Part shown: one piece after another, positions 1-12,534 of the stretch
Layout: every line of letters starts with the position of its first letter
Position numbering within the stretch: position 1 is the stretch's first letter
Assembly: GCF_009389715.1 (NCBI RefSeq)
Contig: NW_024067667.1
Coordinates: 1,434,001-1,498,000, forward strand
Source of the DNA: Phoenix dactylifera
Taxonomy: Eukaryota; Streptophyta; Magnoliopsida; Arecales; Arecaceae
Direction: 5' to 3'
DNA: 64,000 nucleotides
Position numbers and translations under genes: made by a program
Notes under the pieces: generated by a model
Databases searched by the model: none
Told to the model about the DNA's origin: nothing
The model's input: the letters and a program-made list of their open reading frames with translations, nothing else

Positions 1-433
1 CTCGAAGAAGCCAGAGCAAAGGAACACGATCACAATCCTCTGCTTCGGTTTCTCCCAGGCCATAGGCTAAAGCCAATTGGGCCTGCCGGCTTCAGCCCAA
101 ACGGCCCATTTTGGGCCAAATCTCACATAGGAGATGGGACACTGGGTGTTGTGATGAACATTAATGAGATTTTCGTCAAAAAACACATTAACGAGATATT
201 GAGCTGGAAAAGAATTATAATAAATGAAACTACTATTGGAATTGGATAGCTTTGATGGATATTGTAGTGAAGCTTCATTTCATATTTGAACAAAGAGGCA
301 AGCAGGTGGTAGATAAAACGACCTTTCTATGGGCGGCCGCTGTCATGAACCAAATCATTATTTCGACAATTACAGCTATTAGTCCATTTAAGTTACAACT
401 CTAGGTAATGCCAAGATGACTAATGATTAATTA
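1..433. other. Left-edge intergenic sequence, no gene seen
   Basis: I see no coding signal here. The first 130 bases are moderately GC-rich and contain repeated GGGCC/GGCCC words such as those in plant promoters or transposon subterminal DNA. The remainder is AT-rich. A gene may end just left of the window, but nothing here proves it. Confidence 0.4.
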
Positions 434-2544
434 TTAAAGGGAAATCACAATGAATGCATTGTCGTTATTTACTACTAATAACGTGCTGAATAAGAAGAAT
501 GATACCCACAAGGGTGCGCTGGGAGATATTGAAAATATAAATATAAATTTATACAATACTATAATGAATAATTTGTGGAAAAGTAGAATAAAAAAATAAA
601 TTATAAGTGGAATGTATTTAATAATTAATGACCATTCCATGATACTGACCGACACTTTAACCCTTTCAATCATTTTGATTGCCATGACATCTACTTGGTT
701 ATTTTTTTAGGATTTTTTTCACATATCAGTAGGGCTCGATAAAAAAAAATATTAAGAAGGGTTCTGCATTTTCAAAAATAATAAATAATATTTATATTAA
801 TCCTAAAATAATTAAGGATCAAGATTTTGAAATACTTTTTTTCTCTAAGAAATTTCTAAATGCACAACTTCAAATAATTTTTCCTCATAACTTTATTTTC
901 CTAAAATAATTAAGAAGAGTCTAGCATCCGGTGATATTTCTAACAGCTTCCGATGTGGGGGACTCTAAATCGATAGATTCAAATATTCTCTAAAAATTCT
1001 ACATCCCTAAATAATTTGTGTGTTTCCTAAATAGGGCTTGGCAAACATTAAATAAGAAGAGTTTCTGCATTTCCTAAAATAATTAGTAAGAGATTCAATA
1101 CTTTTAGAATTAAGAAATTTCTACATGGAGAAAATTATTTTCTAAAATTATTAAGAAGCAAGTTCTCTGAAATAATTCTTTTCTAGTAAGAATTTCTAAA
1201 TGGATGGCTTCAAATAATTATTTTTTCATTAATTTTTCTAAAATAATTAAGAAAATTATAGCACATGGTCATATTTATAATAGCAAGTGATACGTGAAGA
1301 CACCGCATGGAAACTCTAAACAGATGGCTTCAAATATTCTCTAAAATTTCTGCACTTCTCTAAAATAATTTCTATGTGAGGACTATAAATAGATGTCGTT
1401 CTATCATTATATTTTTTAATTTTAGATATTTCTAAACATATCTCTAACATATTCCTCTAATTAACTTGTTGAAAAATAGAATGAAAACAACTTATAAGTG
1501 GAATGAATTTAATAATTAATGACCATTTTATGATACCAACTAGCATTATAACCCTTCCCCTTCCAATTGCTTCGAACAACATGACATTGACTAGAAGATA
1601 ATTTTTTTTAGATTTTTTTTATAAATCAGATTTATACAGAGCTTGAAAAAAATAATTAAGAAAAGTTTCTATGTTTTCTAAAATAATTAATAAGAGTTTC
1701 AATTTTCCTAATATGATTAAGAATTTTTTTTCCGACTGGTATATGTATTTTTAGGGTTTTTTACATACCAATAGGGCACGGTAAAGAATAATTAAGAAGA
1801 CTTTTTGCATTTCCTCAAATAACTAATAAGATTTCTGCATTTTCTAAAATAATTAAAAAATTTAGTCAGAAGAAAATATTTTCTTAAATAATTAAGAAGG
1901 AAAAATCTGAAATAATTTTTTCCTCTAAGAAATTTCTCAATGGACAACTTCCAACAATTTTCCTCATAATTTCTTTTCAAAAATAATTAAGAAGTATCCA
2001 GTGCATGATGATATTTCTAATAGCTTCTGATATATGTGAAATTTAAACGGATTGATTCAATTATTATCCAAAATTTCTACATCCCAAAAATCATTTGTAC
2101 ATTTCCTATATAGGTCTCGATAAAAATTAATTTCTTCATTTCTTAAAATAATTAATAAGAGACTCTACATTTTTTTAGAATATTTAAGATATTTTTGCAT
2201 GGAAGAAAATATTTTCTAAATAATTAAGAATTAGGTTTTCTAAAATATCTTTTCACTAAGAAATTTCTAAATGGATGGCTTCAATATTTTTCACATAATT
2301 TTTTTCTAAAATAACTAAGAAGATTCCAGTGCATGGTGATATTTCTAACAACTTTCAATACTTGAGGACTTTGCGTGGGGATTCTAAATAAATGGCTTCA
2401 AATATTTTCTAAAATTTCTACACTTTCTTAAAATAAATTATGCATAAGTATAAATATTTTTTTCTAAAATAATTTCTACATGAGGACTATAAATGGAATC
2501 CATTCCATTACAATGTTTTTCTAACGTAATTTTAGATATTGACC
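434..2544. repeat. AT-rich degenerate repeat block, left arm of a long-range inverted repeat
   Basis: The sequence is built from variants of TCTAAAATAATTAAGAAG with stop codons in every frame. It has a loose higher-order unit of about 900 bp: the stretch around 585-660 (AATGACCATT...) recurs around 1480-1550. The part from about 1515 to 2590 reappears in reverse complement at about 29570-31110, including the words CCCTTCCCCTTCCAATTGC and GATATTGACCCAATG. It is also partly collinear with 24607-24904. The origin is unknown; it could be old non-coding retroelement DNA. No gene is supported. Confidence 0.6.
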
Positions 2545-3800
2545 CAATGTTTTGATTTTGATGTGTACAAAATATTTGAGTATAATACTAGTGATTTTGT
2601 GATCTTGGAAATTTAAATTTGTTTTATAGGAAGATAAATAAGGTTGAAAGGTTAGAGAAGCCTATAAAAATAATTCTCAAAGTTGGAAAGTTTATGAAGA
2701 ATTCTGAGAGTTTTTGAAATGGACGAGTCGACCTTGGAGTATCACGAGTTGACTTCTGTCGAGCATGAGTCAACCTAGCACAAGTTGAGTCGACCCCAGA
2801 ATGGCCGTAGACAGAAACAAAAGGCAGCCAAAAATAATCCTTTCACGAATCTACCCTAATGGATCACGAGTTGACCCCAAAAATAGTTGAGTCGACCTCA
2901 AAAGTGACCAAATGCAAGAGACAGAGTGTAGCAAAAATGAGCAGTTTCTCAAGTCGACTCCTAAAGAAAAGAAGTCGACCCTTGAAGATCATAAGTTAAC
3001 CCCTAAAGAAGTCGAGTTGACCTATCTGCGCCTAACAACGATAACGGCTAGTTCATAAAATGAAACTATTATGGAACAAAAGGACCCATGGCACATTCAT
3101 GTTCGCTTAAAATTATTACTGATATTGGAAAAAAGAAAATTTGGGTTTCTAAGGGAATAATAATTACTAGTCAATAAGAATCTAAGAAAATTTAGATATC
3201 TAAAATCAAAACATGATTAAATATAAATTAGTATTTGGGTATTTAGATTCAAATTTGAAATTACTAAGGAAGTTGAAAATTAGATCATAACTTTGCTTAT
3301 ATGAAAGAAACATAATTGGAACAAATGAATTCTTAAAAATGAATAATTGACTCTAAGTTTGTAAATAACTTAGAACTGAAGCAGTGATAGAAGGGACTGA
3401 TTTTGATGCATCTCTTTGTGATGCCTTACATGCTGTAATGCTTTGATATATGTCATAATACTCTGATACTTTCCAAAACTCATATTTGGTTTCAATTCCA
3501 TTTTATAAAGGTTTTGATATTTTTAAGATAAATATGCATAGAAAATAATTGTCTCAAATTATTAGGTCTCAAAGTTTTATTTAAAAACTATTCTCAAATC
3601 CTGAAACATTAAAAGGCATGATTAATTAAGGTGGAGAAAGAAAACTTTAGGGGGAGAAATCATATAATACTTAATAGCATAACTTAAAGATTTTAACAAA
3701 AAGGGGATTAAAAAAAATGCAAAACTCATAAAGAAATGAAAAGTTTAGTCATCCTAAAGTAAATGCAATAAGTTTCATCCGAACACTCCCTAAAGTAATA
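2545..3800 (+). repeat. Decayed Sirevirus-related LTR/internal fragment, copy 1
   Basis: About 2550-2600 resembles the first bases of the intact Sirevirus LTR at 5434 (TTGATTTTGATG, then a TTTGAGTATA word). Between 2720 and 3020 lie degenerate forms of the U3 palindrome (GAGTCGACC, GAGTTGACC), followed by AACGGCTAGTT, which also follows the array in the intact LTR. About 3600-3700 has GGGGGAGAAA polypurine runs like those in front of the intact 3' LTR. No coding domain remains. A parallel copy lies at 25256-26200. I infer an old relative of the 5434-17248 element, much older because the motifs have decayed. Confidence 0.6.
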
Positions 3801-5428
3801 TGTGCATTTCCTAAATAAAGTCCCACAAAATTTAAATAAAAAGAGTTTCTGCATTTCATTAAATAATTAATATGAGATTCTGCATTTCTTAAAATAATTA
3901 AAAAATTATACATATATTTTCTAAAATAATTAACAAGTAGGCTTTCTAAAATAATTCTTTTTTCTAAGAAATTTCTAAATAGATGGCCTCAAATAAGTTT
4001 TTCTTTTTTTTTATAATAATTATAAAGATTTTAGTGCATAGTAATATTTCTAACGGCTTCTGATGCGTGAAGATTGCACGTGGAGACTCTAAATAGATGG
4101 CTTCAAATATATTCTAAACTTGCTACATTTTCTAAAGTAATTTACTCATGGGTACAAATATCTTTATTCTAAGATAATATCTATGTGGGGGCTATAAATG
4201 GATGCCTTTCTACTATTGTTTTTTTAAAAAATATCTTTGATATTTCCAAACATCTTTCTAGCATATTTAGATAACTTTAACATATATAGATATGTTTAAC
4301 ATACTTAAATAATTTTAACCTATCTAGCTTCAAATATTTCCTAAAACTTTTATGCTTCCCTAAAATAATTTATGCACAAGTATAAATAATTTTTTTTCTA
4401 AAAATAGTTAAGAGGATTCCAGTGCATGGTGATATTTCTAACGGCTTTCAATGTATGAAGACTCAATGTGGGATTCTAAATGGATAGCTTCATATATTTT
4501 CTAAAATTTTATACACTTTTCTATAAGAATTTATGCGTAGGACAAATACCTTTTTCCAAAATAATTTCAATGTGAGGACTAAAATAGATTTAGATATTTC
4601 TAAATATCTTTTCAGCATATTCAGATTACTTTAACATATATAGATATGTTTAACATGCTTAAATAACTTTAATATATCTAGCTTCAAATATTTCCTAAAA
4701 TTTATGCACTTTTCTAATAATAATTTATGCATAGGGACAAATAATTTTTTTAAAAAAATAATTATGAAGATTCAGTACATGGTGATATGTCTAACGGATT
4801 TCGATCATGAAGACTCTATGTGGGGAGTCTAAATGGATAGCTTCATATATTTTTAAAAAATTTTGCGCTTTCCTAAAATAATTTATGTATTGGAATAAAT
4901 ATCTTTTTCTAAAATAATTTCTACATGGGGTCTATAAATGGATGCCTTTCATTATTGCATTTCTCTAAAATAATTTTACTTATTTCTAAACATCTTTTTA
5001 GCCAATTTATATAATTTTAATGTCTACAAATATGTTTAAACATATCTTCTAAAGATCTTGCGCTTTCCTAAAATAATTTATGCATAGAACAAATATCTTT
5101 TTTAAAATAATTTCTATGTGTGGACTATAAATGGATGTCTTTCTATTATTGCATCTCTTAGAATAATTTTATATATCTCTAAACATCTTTATAGCATATT
5201 TATATAATTTTAACATATATAGATATATTTAACCTACTTTGATCATTTTAACAAATTTAGCTTAACATATTTTTTAAAACTTATGTGCTTCCCTAAAATA
5301 ATTTATGCATGGGGACAAATAATTTTTCTAAAATAATTAAGAAGATTCCTGAGCATGGTAAAATTTCTAATGTTTTTCGATTGGTGAAGACTCTACAGGG
5401 GGACTCTCAACGGATAGCTTCAAATTCT
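3800..5428. repeat. AT-rich tandem array, unit about 226 bp, copy 1 left part
   Basis: Units contain, in order, CTATAAATGGATGCCTTTC, AAATAATTTTAGATATTTC, TAGCATATTTAGATAA, CATATCTAGCTTCAAATA and TAATTTATGCATGGGGAC. Clear CTATAAATGG anchors lie near 4190, 4932 and 5122. The array was interrupted by the Sirevirus at 5434 and resumes at 17254. It is collinear with 26200-27930 in the second copy. There is no ORF of note. Confidence 0.7.
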
Positions 5429-5433
5429 AAAAC

Positions 5434-7415
5434 TGTGGAGTGATTAATTAAAATCCTATTTGATTTTGATGAGCTCAAAGCATTTGAGTATATCTCTTGC
5501 TTACTAATGAATTCAATTAAGTGTTTCAGTGAAAATCGTGTCTAAATGTCTCTAGACTTGGTTCATAATATTTTGGATAAGTTAAGAAGTCAGCCTGAAC
5601 CAAAATCTGAGACTCGAGTCGACTCCAGAGTATCACGAGTCGACTCCAAGCGTATCAAGTTCACTGGCACGGGCTCGAGTCGACTCCGGATAAGTACGAG
5701 TCGACTCCGACTTAGAACAGACAGACGAACAGAAAGCATCAACTCAAAACCTGTCAGCGAGTCGACTCCTGAAGTGCGCGAGTCGACTCCGATGTTCACC
5801 GAGTCGACTCCAGGGTAGCAAGAGTCGACTCCAAGGAGCCACAGGCAGAAAAGTCAGAGAGCAGTTTTCGGGTCTGAGATTCGAGTCGACTCCCGTGGAA
5901 CGTGAGTCGACTCCGATGGTTGGCAAGTCGACTTCAAAGAAAGTGAGAGTCGACTCTCAGAGGAACACAAGGAAAAAGTCAGAGAACATTTTTCGAACTC
6001 TGAGATTCGAGTCGACTCCCGCAATACGCGAGTCGACTCCGAGACTCCGCAACCACAAAGAAGACAGAAGACCAATTTACTGTCTCTGAGATTCGAGTCG
6101 ACTCCCAGACAGCTAGAGTCGACTCCAAGGCAGCTCTACATCAAAAAGACAGAAGACAGTGTTTCGAAAACTGAGAGCCGAGTCGACTCCGGGGAAGTTC
6201 GAGTCGACTCCAAGACTGGACGAGGCAAAAGACAGAAGATAGGGAGTTCGGGCTCTGAGCGCCGAGTCGACTCCCAGGATTGTCGAGTCGACTCGAGTGG
6301 ACCAAATTCAAAAATAGATCCACGGACTCCATGGGATGAGCCGACTCCGAGAAAGCCAAGTCAGCTCCAGAAGTTGGCGAGTCGACTCCAGGTCAAGACG
6401 AGTCGACTCCCAGCCTAAGAGGGTACTTTAATTCAAATCCGAAACAGTTGCCGAGTCGACTCCAGAAAAGCATGAGTCGACTCCCGCTACAGCCGAGTCG
6501 ACTCCTGATCGCGCGAGTCGACTCCAACCCACCAACGGACACATTGTCAGGGTGTACAGAGTGTGCAGAACGGGCAGAAAAAGCTCTCTAACGGCTAGTT
6601 TCTGTGGGGGTTGGTTTAAATAGCCACAGAGGACTGTAGCAAAGCAGAGAACAACCATTCCACTCCAAGTAATCAAGCTTTCAATCTCTGCAACTTGTTC
6701 TTCAACGAAAAAGAGGGAAGAGCAGCATTAACTGCATCCACCTACTTCTTCCCAACAGTGAAAGAGCCTCCTCCTGCATTCAAGTCGACTACACATTCAA
6801 GAGGAGACCCGAAGTTCAAGAAGCCCTTCCTCTTCTCCAACTTAAAAGCGTTTGAGGGCTCTTAACTTCGTTATTGTTCATATTGCCATTTATCTGCTTT
6901 TGAGAAGCTGTATTTTTCTGTTTGTTCTTTTCATCTACACATTGTCTTTGCTTGGTTCAATTGGGGGATTGAATCAAGGGTATAGAGGTTGGTTGGTGAG
7001 CCGAGTGTAAAACCAACGTGTAAGGGTTCGATTGTGATCCCGGAAAAACAATCGGGATTGGTTCTAGTCGGTGAGCCTGGAAAAACCGACCGAGTTCGTT
7101 GTGAGCTCGTAAAACAACAAGTTTGGTTGTGAGCTTGGAAAACAACCGGCTGTAATCCAAGGGGTTATAGTGAATTCCCAAGTGAGACTTGGGGAGTGGA
7201 CGTAGGAGCAAGGGTTAGCTCCGAACCACTATAAAACATGGTGTTTGTGATTGATTGTCTCTCTTTCTCTTACTCTCATATCACTCACAGCACATAGCAA
7301 TTAATCGAACAACTTGCAATAGCTTTAATTAGTCATCCACATCGTTTTAAATTGTAAGATTATTTTAAAACCCAATTCACCCCCCCCCCCTCCTGGGTTG
7401 TCTATCTGGGCAACA
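5434..7415 (+). repeat. 5' LTR of Sirevirus
   Basis: This 1982-bp LTR starts TGTGGAGTGATT and ends TCTGGGCAACA. U3 (5434 to about 6645) carries the GAGTCGACTC palindrome array. A TATA-like TTTAAATAG is at about 6615, which puts the transcript start near 6645. U5 has short mirrored words around AAAACAAC and GTGAGC (6980-7160), then a C-run before the end. No protein is encoded; the small ORFs across U3 are by-products of the repeat. Confidence 0.95.
5610..6530. promoter_or_regulatory. U3 array of the palindrome GAGTCGACTC (5' LTR)
   Basis: I count about 25 intact copies of the 10-bp perfect palindrome GAGTCGACTC in about 920 bp. They usually come in pairs about 20 bp apart, with pairs repeating every 60-80 bp. 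Nearly all are the 12-mer CGAGTCGACTCC in the same orientation. The array ends about 90 bp upstream of the TATA-like box, the position of an LTR enhancer. Each copy has a central CpG. A transcription-factor role is inferred; no known binding site was matched with confidence. Confidence 0.75.
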
Positions 7416-7417
7416 AG

Positions 7418-7430
7418 TGGTATCAGAGCC
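7418..7430 (+). other. Primer-binding site (tRNA-iMet type)
   Basis: TGGTATCAGAGCC begins two bases after the 5' LTR end. It is the standard plant Copia primer site, complementary to the 3' end of initiator tRNA-Met, used to start minus-strand DNA synthesis. Confidence 0.95.
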
Positions 7431-7462
7431 TAAACTCTTCCACCCAAGAGTAAAAGATCGAA

Positions 7463-9244
7463 ATGACAACCCCATTTGGATCTTCCCACATTGAGGGTCA
7501 GTCCACCCAAAGACCCCCATTCTTTAATGGATCCGACTACTCATATTGGAAGGCTAGGATGAGAATATTCATCCAAGCCCAAGACTATGAGATGTGGACC
7601 ATTGTAGTAAATGGGCCATACATCCCATCCATATATGTAGAGGGTGTCACGGTACCCAAACTAGAAAAGAATTGGGATGAACATGACATGAGAAAGGCAC
7701 AACTAAACTCTAAAGCTATGAATGTGCTTTATTGTGCCTTAGATAGAAATGAATTCAATAGGGTCTCAACTTGCAATTCTGCAAAAGAGATTTGGGACAG
7801 ACTTGAAGTGACCCATGAGGGCACGAATCAAGTCAAAGAATCCAAAATAAATATTTTGGTTCATAAGTATGAACTATTTAAAATGGATTCTAATGAAACA
7901 ATCACATGCATGTTCACTAGGTTTACTGACATTGTCAATGGCCTAAAAAGCCTTGGCAAGAACTATACTAACAGTGAGCTTGTCAGGAAAATCCTTCGTT
8001 GTCTACCAAGGTCATGGGAAGCTAAAGTGACGGCAATCCAAGAAGCCAAGGACTTGAACAAGTTACCACTTGAGGAGCTTCTTGGATCCCTAATGACGCA
8101 CGAGCTAACCATGAAGCAACACAACGAGGAAGAGTCCTCCCATAAGAAAAAGGTAATAGCTCTTAAATCTACTTCATCTAACAAGGACTTGTCTTGCAGT
8201 AGCAGCAGTGAAGAAGAAGAACATGAGGAAGATGATGGTGAGGCTCTTCTTGTGCGCAAATTCAGAAAATTCATTAACCACAAGAAGTCCTATCATCAAA
8301 GGAGAGGCCCCTCAAATTCCTACCGCAAGGACAAAGGTAAGGAAAGGGAAAATGAGGGGATTGGCTGCTATGAGTGTAAAAAACCGGGACACATCAGAGC
8401 TGAGTGTCCCTTACTAAAGAAGGGCAACAAGTACAAGAAGAAGAAAGCCCTCGTCACCACCTTATCGGACTCCGACGCATCATCTTCATCATCGGATGAA
8501 GAACAAGAAGAAAAGGCCAATTTGTGCTTCATGGCCAATGAAAATGAGGTAACATCTGAATCACATCTCGATTTTTCTTTTGATGAACTTTATGATGCAT
8601 TTAATGAATTAATGATAGAATATAAGGCCATAAATCTTAAGAATAAAGAACTAAAAATAGCTAATCAATCATACATACTTAAATGCGATAAACTAGTTAA
8701 GGATAAGGACTGTATCACCAAAGAAAATCTAGAACTTAAGACAAGCAACCAACTCTTAATTAAGAAAACTAACACCTTAAGTAAAGATAACGAAGAACTA
8801 ACTAAGGAATTTTCAGAACTTAAAAACCATAAACAAATCTTAAACAAGGATCTCACAAAAGAACTAAATGATCTAAAAGCAGAAAATCAAACACTAACTA
8901 AAGAACTTAACAAATACAAACCTTTGGTTGAAAAATTTACATATAGTTCTGAAAAGTTAAATATGATACTAAATAGTCAACGAGCAGTATTTAATAAAGC
9001 GGATTTAGGATATAAACCAAGAAATAAACAAAAACTTCTTAGTAACTTCTTTGTTAAAGCTGGGGAAAGTAAAACTAAGAAAATAACCTGCTTTTGTTGT
9101 GGAACTATAGGTCATAAAGCAAATGTGTGTAATTTTAGGAAAGGTAAAACAAAAAGGAAAATTAAAAGGGTATGGGTTCCAAAAGGAACCAACTTGACTA
9201 ACCATGAAGGACCCAAGAAAACTTGGGTACCTAAGATGATATGA
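7463..9244 (+). CDS. gag: Sirevirus Gag polyprotein
   Basis: This 593-residue structural protein would form the virus-like particle and package the element RNA. The N-terminal region (about residues 15-50, FFNGSDYSYWKARM) is the usual Copia gag start. A UBN2-type gag domain follows to about residue 220. A CCHC zinc knuckle CYECKKPGHIRAEC lies near residues 302-315. A Lys/Glu/Leu-rich stretch at about 380-510 looks like a coiled coil, and a second, less typical knuckle CFCCGTIGHKANVC lies near 543-556. The ATG is 48 bp after the LTR and is the first good start. The frame ends with TGA at 9242. Protease starts just downstream in the +1 frame, so Gag-Pol fusion would need a frameshift, or an indel has separated the frames. 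Confidence 0.92.
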   Translation: MTTPFGSSHIEGQSTQRPPFFNGSDYSYWKARMRIFIQAQDYEMWTIVVNGPYIPSIYVEGVTVPKLEKNWDEHDMRKAQLNSKAMNVLYCALDRNEFNRVSTCNSAKEIWDRLEVTHEGTNQVKESKINILVHKYELFKMDSNETITCMFTRFTDIVNGLKSLGKNYTNSELVRKILRCLPRSWEAKVTAIQEAKDLNKLPLEELLGSLMTHELTMKQHNEEESSHKKKVIALKSTSSNKDLSCSSSSEEEEHEEDDGEALLVRKFRKFINHKKSYHQRRGPSNSYRKDKGKERENEGIGCYECKKPGHIRAECPLLKKGNKYKKKKALVTTLSDSDASSSSSDEEQEEKANLCFMANENEVTSESHLDFSFDELYDAFNELMIEYKAINLKNKELKIANQSYILKCDKLVKDKDCITKENLELKTSNQLLIKKTNTLSKDNEELTKEFSELKNHKQILNKDLTKELNDLKAENQTLTKELNKYKPLVEKFTYSSEKLNMILNSQRAVFNKADLGYKPRNKQKLLSNFFVKAGESKTKKITCFCCGTIGHKANVCNFRKGKTKRKIKRVWVPKGTNLTNHEGPKKTWVPKMI

Positions 9245-9257
9245 TTTGCTTGTGTAG

Positions 9258-12200
9258 GAGTGTCTTGCAGCCAAGGTCAACAAAAACTGCTGGTATTTGG
9301 ATAGTGGCTGCTCAAGACACATGACGGGTGACAAGGATCAATTTTTCACCCTTGAAGCTAAGAAAGGAGGTGCTGTGACTTTTGGAGACAACAACCAAGG
9401 TCACATCATTGGTATTGGTAAAGTTCAAATTACCCCTTCTACTTTTATTGATAATGTTAGATATGTTGATGGTCTTAAGCATAACTTATTAAGCATTAGT
9501 CAATTATGTGATAAAGGGTATGATGTTATGTTTAAACCATCACTATGCATTATAACAAACCCTAATGACAATAGTTTAGTTTTTAAAGGAATTAGACGTG
9601 GGAATGTGTATGTTGTAGACCTTGAAGATCTTGCCAAACATAACCAATGTCTAGTTGTTAATGAAACTAAGGATAATGATGCTAGCTGGTTATGGCACCG
9701 TAAGTTAGGTCATGCAAGCATGGACACAATAACTAAACTAGTTAAAAGAGATTCCGTGATAGGTTTGCCAAAATTAAAATTTGAGAAGAACAAAATATGT
9801 GAAGCATGTCAATTTGGCAAACAATCTAGGAACTCATTTAAATCCATAAAATGTGTCTCTACATCTAGACCTCTAGAATTATTACACATGGACCTATTCG
9901 GACCAACTAGAACCACTAGCCTAGGTGGAAATAAATATGGTCTAGTTATTGTAGATGACTATTCTAGATACACTTGGGTTATGTTCTTAGCACATAAAGA
10001 TCAAGCTTTTTCAGTATTTAAAAAGTTTCATAAGGAAGTAACCAATGCTAGAGATACTTCAGTAATAGCCATTAGAAGTGACCATGGTACCGAATTCGAA
10101 AATCAGTCATTTGATGAGTTTTGTAGTAAAAAGGGGATAACCCATAATTTTTCTGCACCTAGGACACCACAACAAAATGGAGTTGTGGAGAGGAAAAATA
10201 GAACTCTAGAGGAAATGGCTAGAACTATGTTATGTGAAAGTAACCTCCCTAAGTACTTTTGGGGAGAAGCCATTAATACTTCTTGTCATATATTAAATAG
10301 AGTTCTATTGAGACCCATCATAAAGAAAACACCTTATGAACTTTGGAAAAACAGAAAACCAAAAGTTAATTACTTTCATGTTTTTGGATGTAGGTGTTTT
10401 GTTCATAATAATGGGAAAGACAATCTAGGTAAATTTGACTCTAAATCTGATGAGGGAATATTCTTAGGTTACTCTACAACTAGTAAAGCCTATAGAGTCT
10501 TTAATAAAAGAACCTTAGTTATAGAAGAATCTATACATGTTGTATTTGATGATTCTAGTGACATCTCCTCTAGTAAGAAAGTTAACTTTGATGATGATGC
10601 TGAAATTTTTGAAGAAAAGATAGATGAGATGACATTACAAGATGATAATCAAAAATTGATTGAAGGAGCATCATCAAGCCAAGAGGCTATTGTGAATCAT
10701 GGGCTAACTAAAGCTTGGAGGTATGCTCACGGGCATCCTAAGGAACTAATTCTAGATGATCCATCTCAACCGGTTAGGACTAGAGCATCTCTTAGGAATT
10801 TAAATAACCATCTAGCTTTCGTCTCATACTTTGAGCCCAAACATATAGAAGAAGCCGAAAATGATGTAAATTGGATAAATGCAATGTAAGAAGAATTAAA
10901 CCAATTTACTAGAAACAAGGTATGGAATCTAGTAGAGAGACCTTCTGAATATCCGATTATAGGTACTAAATGGATTTATAAAAATAAACTTGATAAAAAT
11001 GGAATTGTTATAAGGAATAAGGCTAGACTAGTAGCAAAGGGTTATAATCAAGAAGAAGGTATAGATTTTGATGAAACCTTTGCTCCTGTAGCTAGACTTG
11101 AGGCTATTAGATTATTATTAGCATATGCATGCTCTAAGGACTTCAAACTATTTCAAATGGATGTAAAAAGTGCATTTTTAAATGGGTATATAAATGAGGA
11201 GGTATATGTAGAACAACCTCCTGGTTTTGAAAATCATCAATACCCTAATCATGTATATAAACTGAACAAAGCACTTTATGGTTTAAAACAAGCACCTAGA
11301 GCATGGTATGAGAGGCTTAGCAAATTCCTACTAGAACATGAGTTCTCTAGGGGTAATGTAGATACAACACTATTTCTGAAAAAGAAAAACCAAGATATGC
11401 TACTAGTACAGATTTATGTTGATGATATCATTTTCGGTGCTACTAACAATCGCCTCTGCGAAGAATTTGCTGATTTGATGCAGAGTGAATTTGAGATGAG
11501 CATGATGGGAGAGCTGAACTACTTCCTCGGGCTTCAAATCAAACAGTCTGAAGGAGGCATCTTCATCAATCAAGCCAAATATATCAAGGAGATGCTCAAG
11601 AAGTTTGATATGGAGCGAAACAAGTCAATCAGCACCCCCATGAGCTCATCATGCAAATTAGACCAAGATGAATCAGGTAAATCTGTAGATCAGAAACTGT
11701 ATAGAGGTATGATAGGATCTTTATTGTATCTTACTGCAAGTAGACCTGATATTATGTTTAGTGTCTGCATGTGTGCTAGATATCAGGCTAATCCTAAGGA
11801 ATTACATCTAGTTGCAGTTAAGAGAATTTTTAAATACTTAATAGGAACTAAGAATATAGGGTTATGGTACTCTAAAGAATCTAGCCTAAACTTAATAGGA
11901 TACACAGATTCAGACTTCGCTGGACGTAAGCTTGATAGAAAAAGTACCAGCGGGTCTTGTCAATTTCTAGGAGAAAACCTAATCTCATGGTTTAGCAAGA
12001 AACAAAACTCGGTTGCATTATCTACTACTGAAGCTGAATATGTTGCAGCCGGGAGTTGTTGTGCTCAAATCTTATGGATCAAACAACAATTAGAAGATTA
12101 TGGCATTAAACAAGATAAAATACCTATTAACTGTGATAATACAAGTGCCATTAATCTAACTAAAAATCCAATTCAGCATTCAAGAACTAAACACATTGAG

Positions 12201-12359
12201 ATAAGACATCACTTCATAAGAGATCATGTACTGAATGGTGATGTGACACTACAATTTGTTTGTACTGATGATCAATTAGCAGACATTTTTACAAAACCCC
12301 TAAGTGAAGAGAGGTTTAGTGTGCTTAGGAGGGGATTAGGAGTGATTGATCCATCCTAG
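9258..12359 (+). pseudogene. pol: Sirevirus pol (PR-IN-RT-RH) with one in-frame stop
   Basis: The frame opens after a TAG at 9255-9257. Domains in order: aspartic protease (WYLDSGCSRHMTGD, near 9290); integrase zinc finger (LWHRKLGHAS ... ICEACQFGK, about 9690-9815); integrase core with the Asp-Asp-Glu residues (HMDLFGP, IRSDHGTEF, GVVERKNRTL); reverse transcriptase with YVDD near 11416; RNase H ([21 protein letters not shown], about 11900-12080). The reading frame is continuous except for TAA at 10887-10889, where relatives normally have Gln (CAA), a single C-to-T change just before RT. The parts before and after the stop are in the same frame. Copies elsewhere in the genome may be intact and supply Pol in trans. 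Confidence 0.93.
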
Positions 12360-12534
12360 TGGTAGTTTCCACTAGATTCGTTGATTTTGATGATTAGATT
12401 GTGGTTAAAATAGAGTTTCTTTTCAATGATCATCAAATCAGATCATAATTTAGTGATTTTCCCTCATTCGGCACGAACATAACATGATTTTTAGGTGCGT
12501 GCCAAAGTTAGAGACGACTCGAGTAAGTTTCAGA

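Noticed and set aside
1792..1980. Short Lys/Phe-rich ORFs at 1792-1980 and 30621-30851
   Set aside because: They are the same AT-rich repeat read on opposite strands (the inverted arms), not genes.
5610..6530. CRISPR-like look of short palindromic repeats with 20-30 bp spacers
   Set aside because: Host is a plant, spacers are repeated and drifted, the array lies in an LTR U3 upstream of a TATA-like box, and there are no cas genes.
5546..6676. Several small ORFs across the LTR rich in ESTP, RVDS and SRL words
   Set aside because: They are translations of the GAGTCGACTC array in different frames on both strands and occur identically in the 3' LTR; no protein family or start context supports them.
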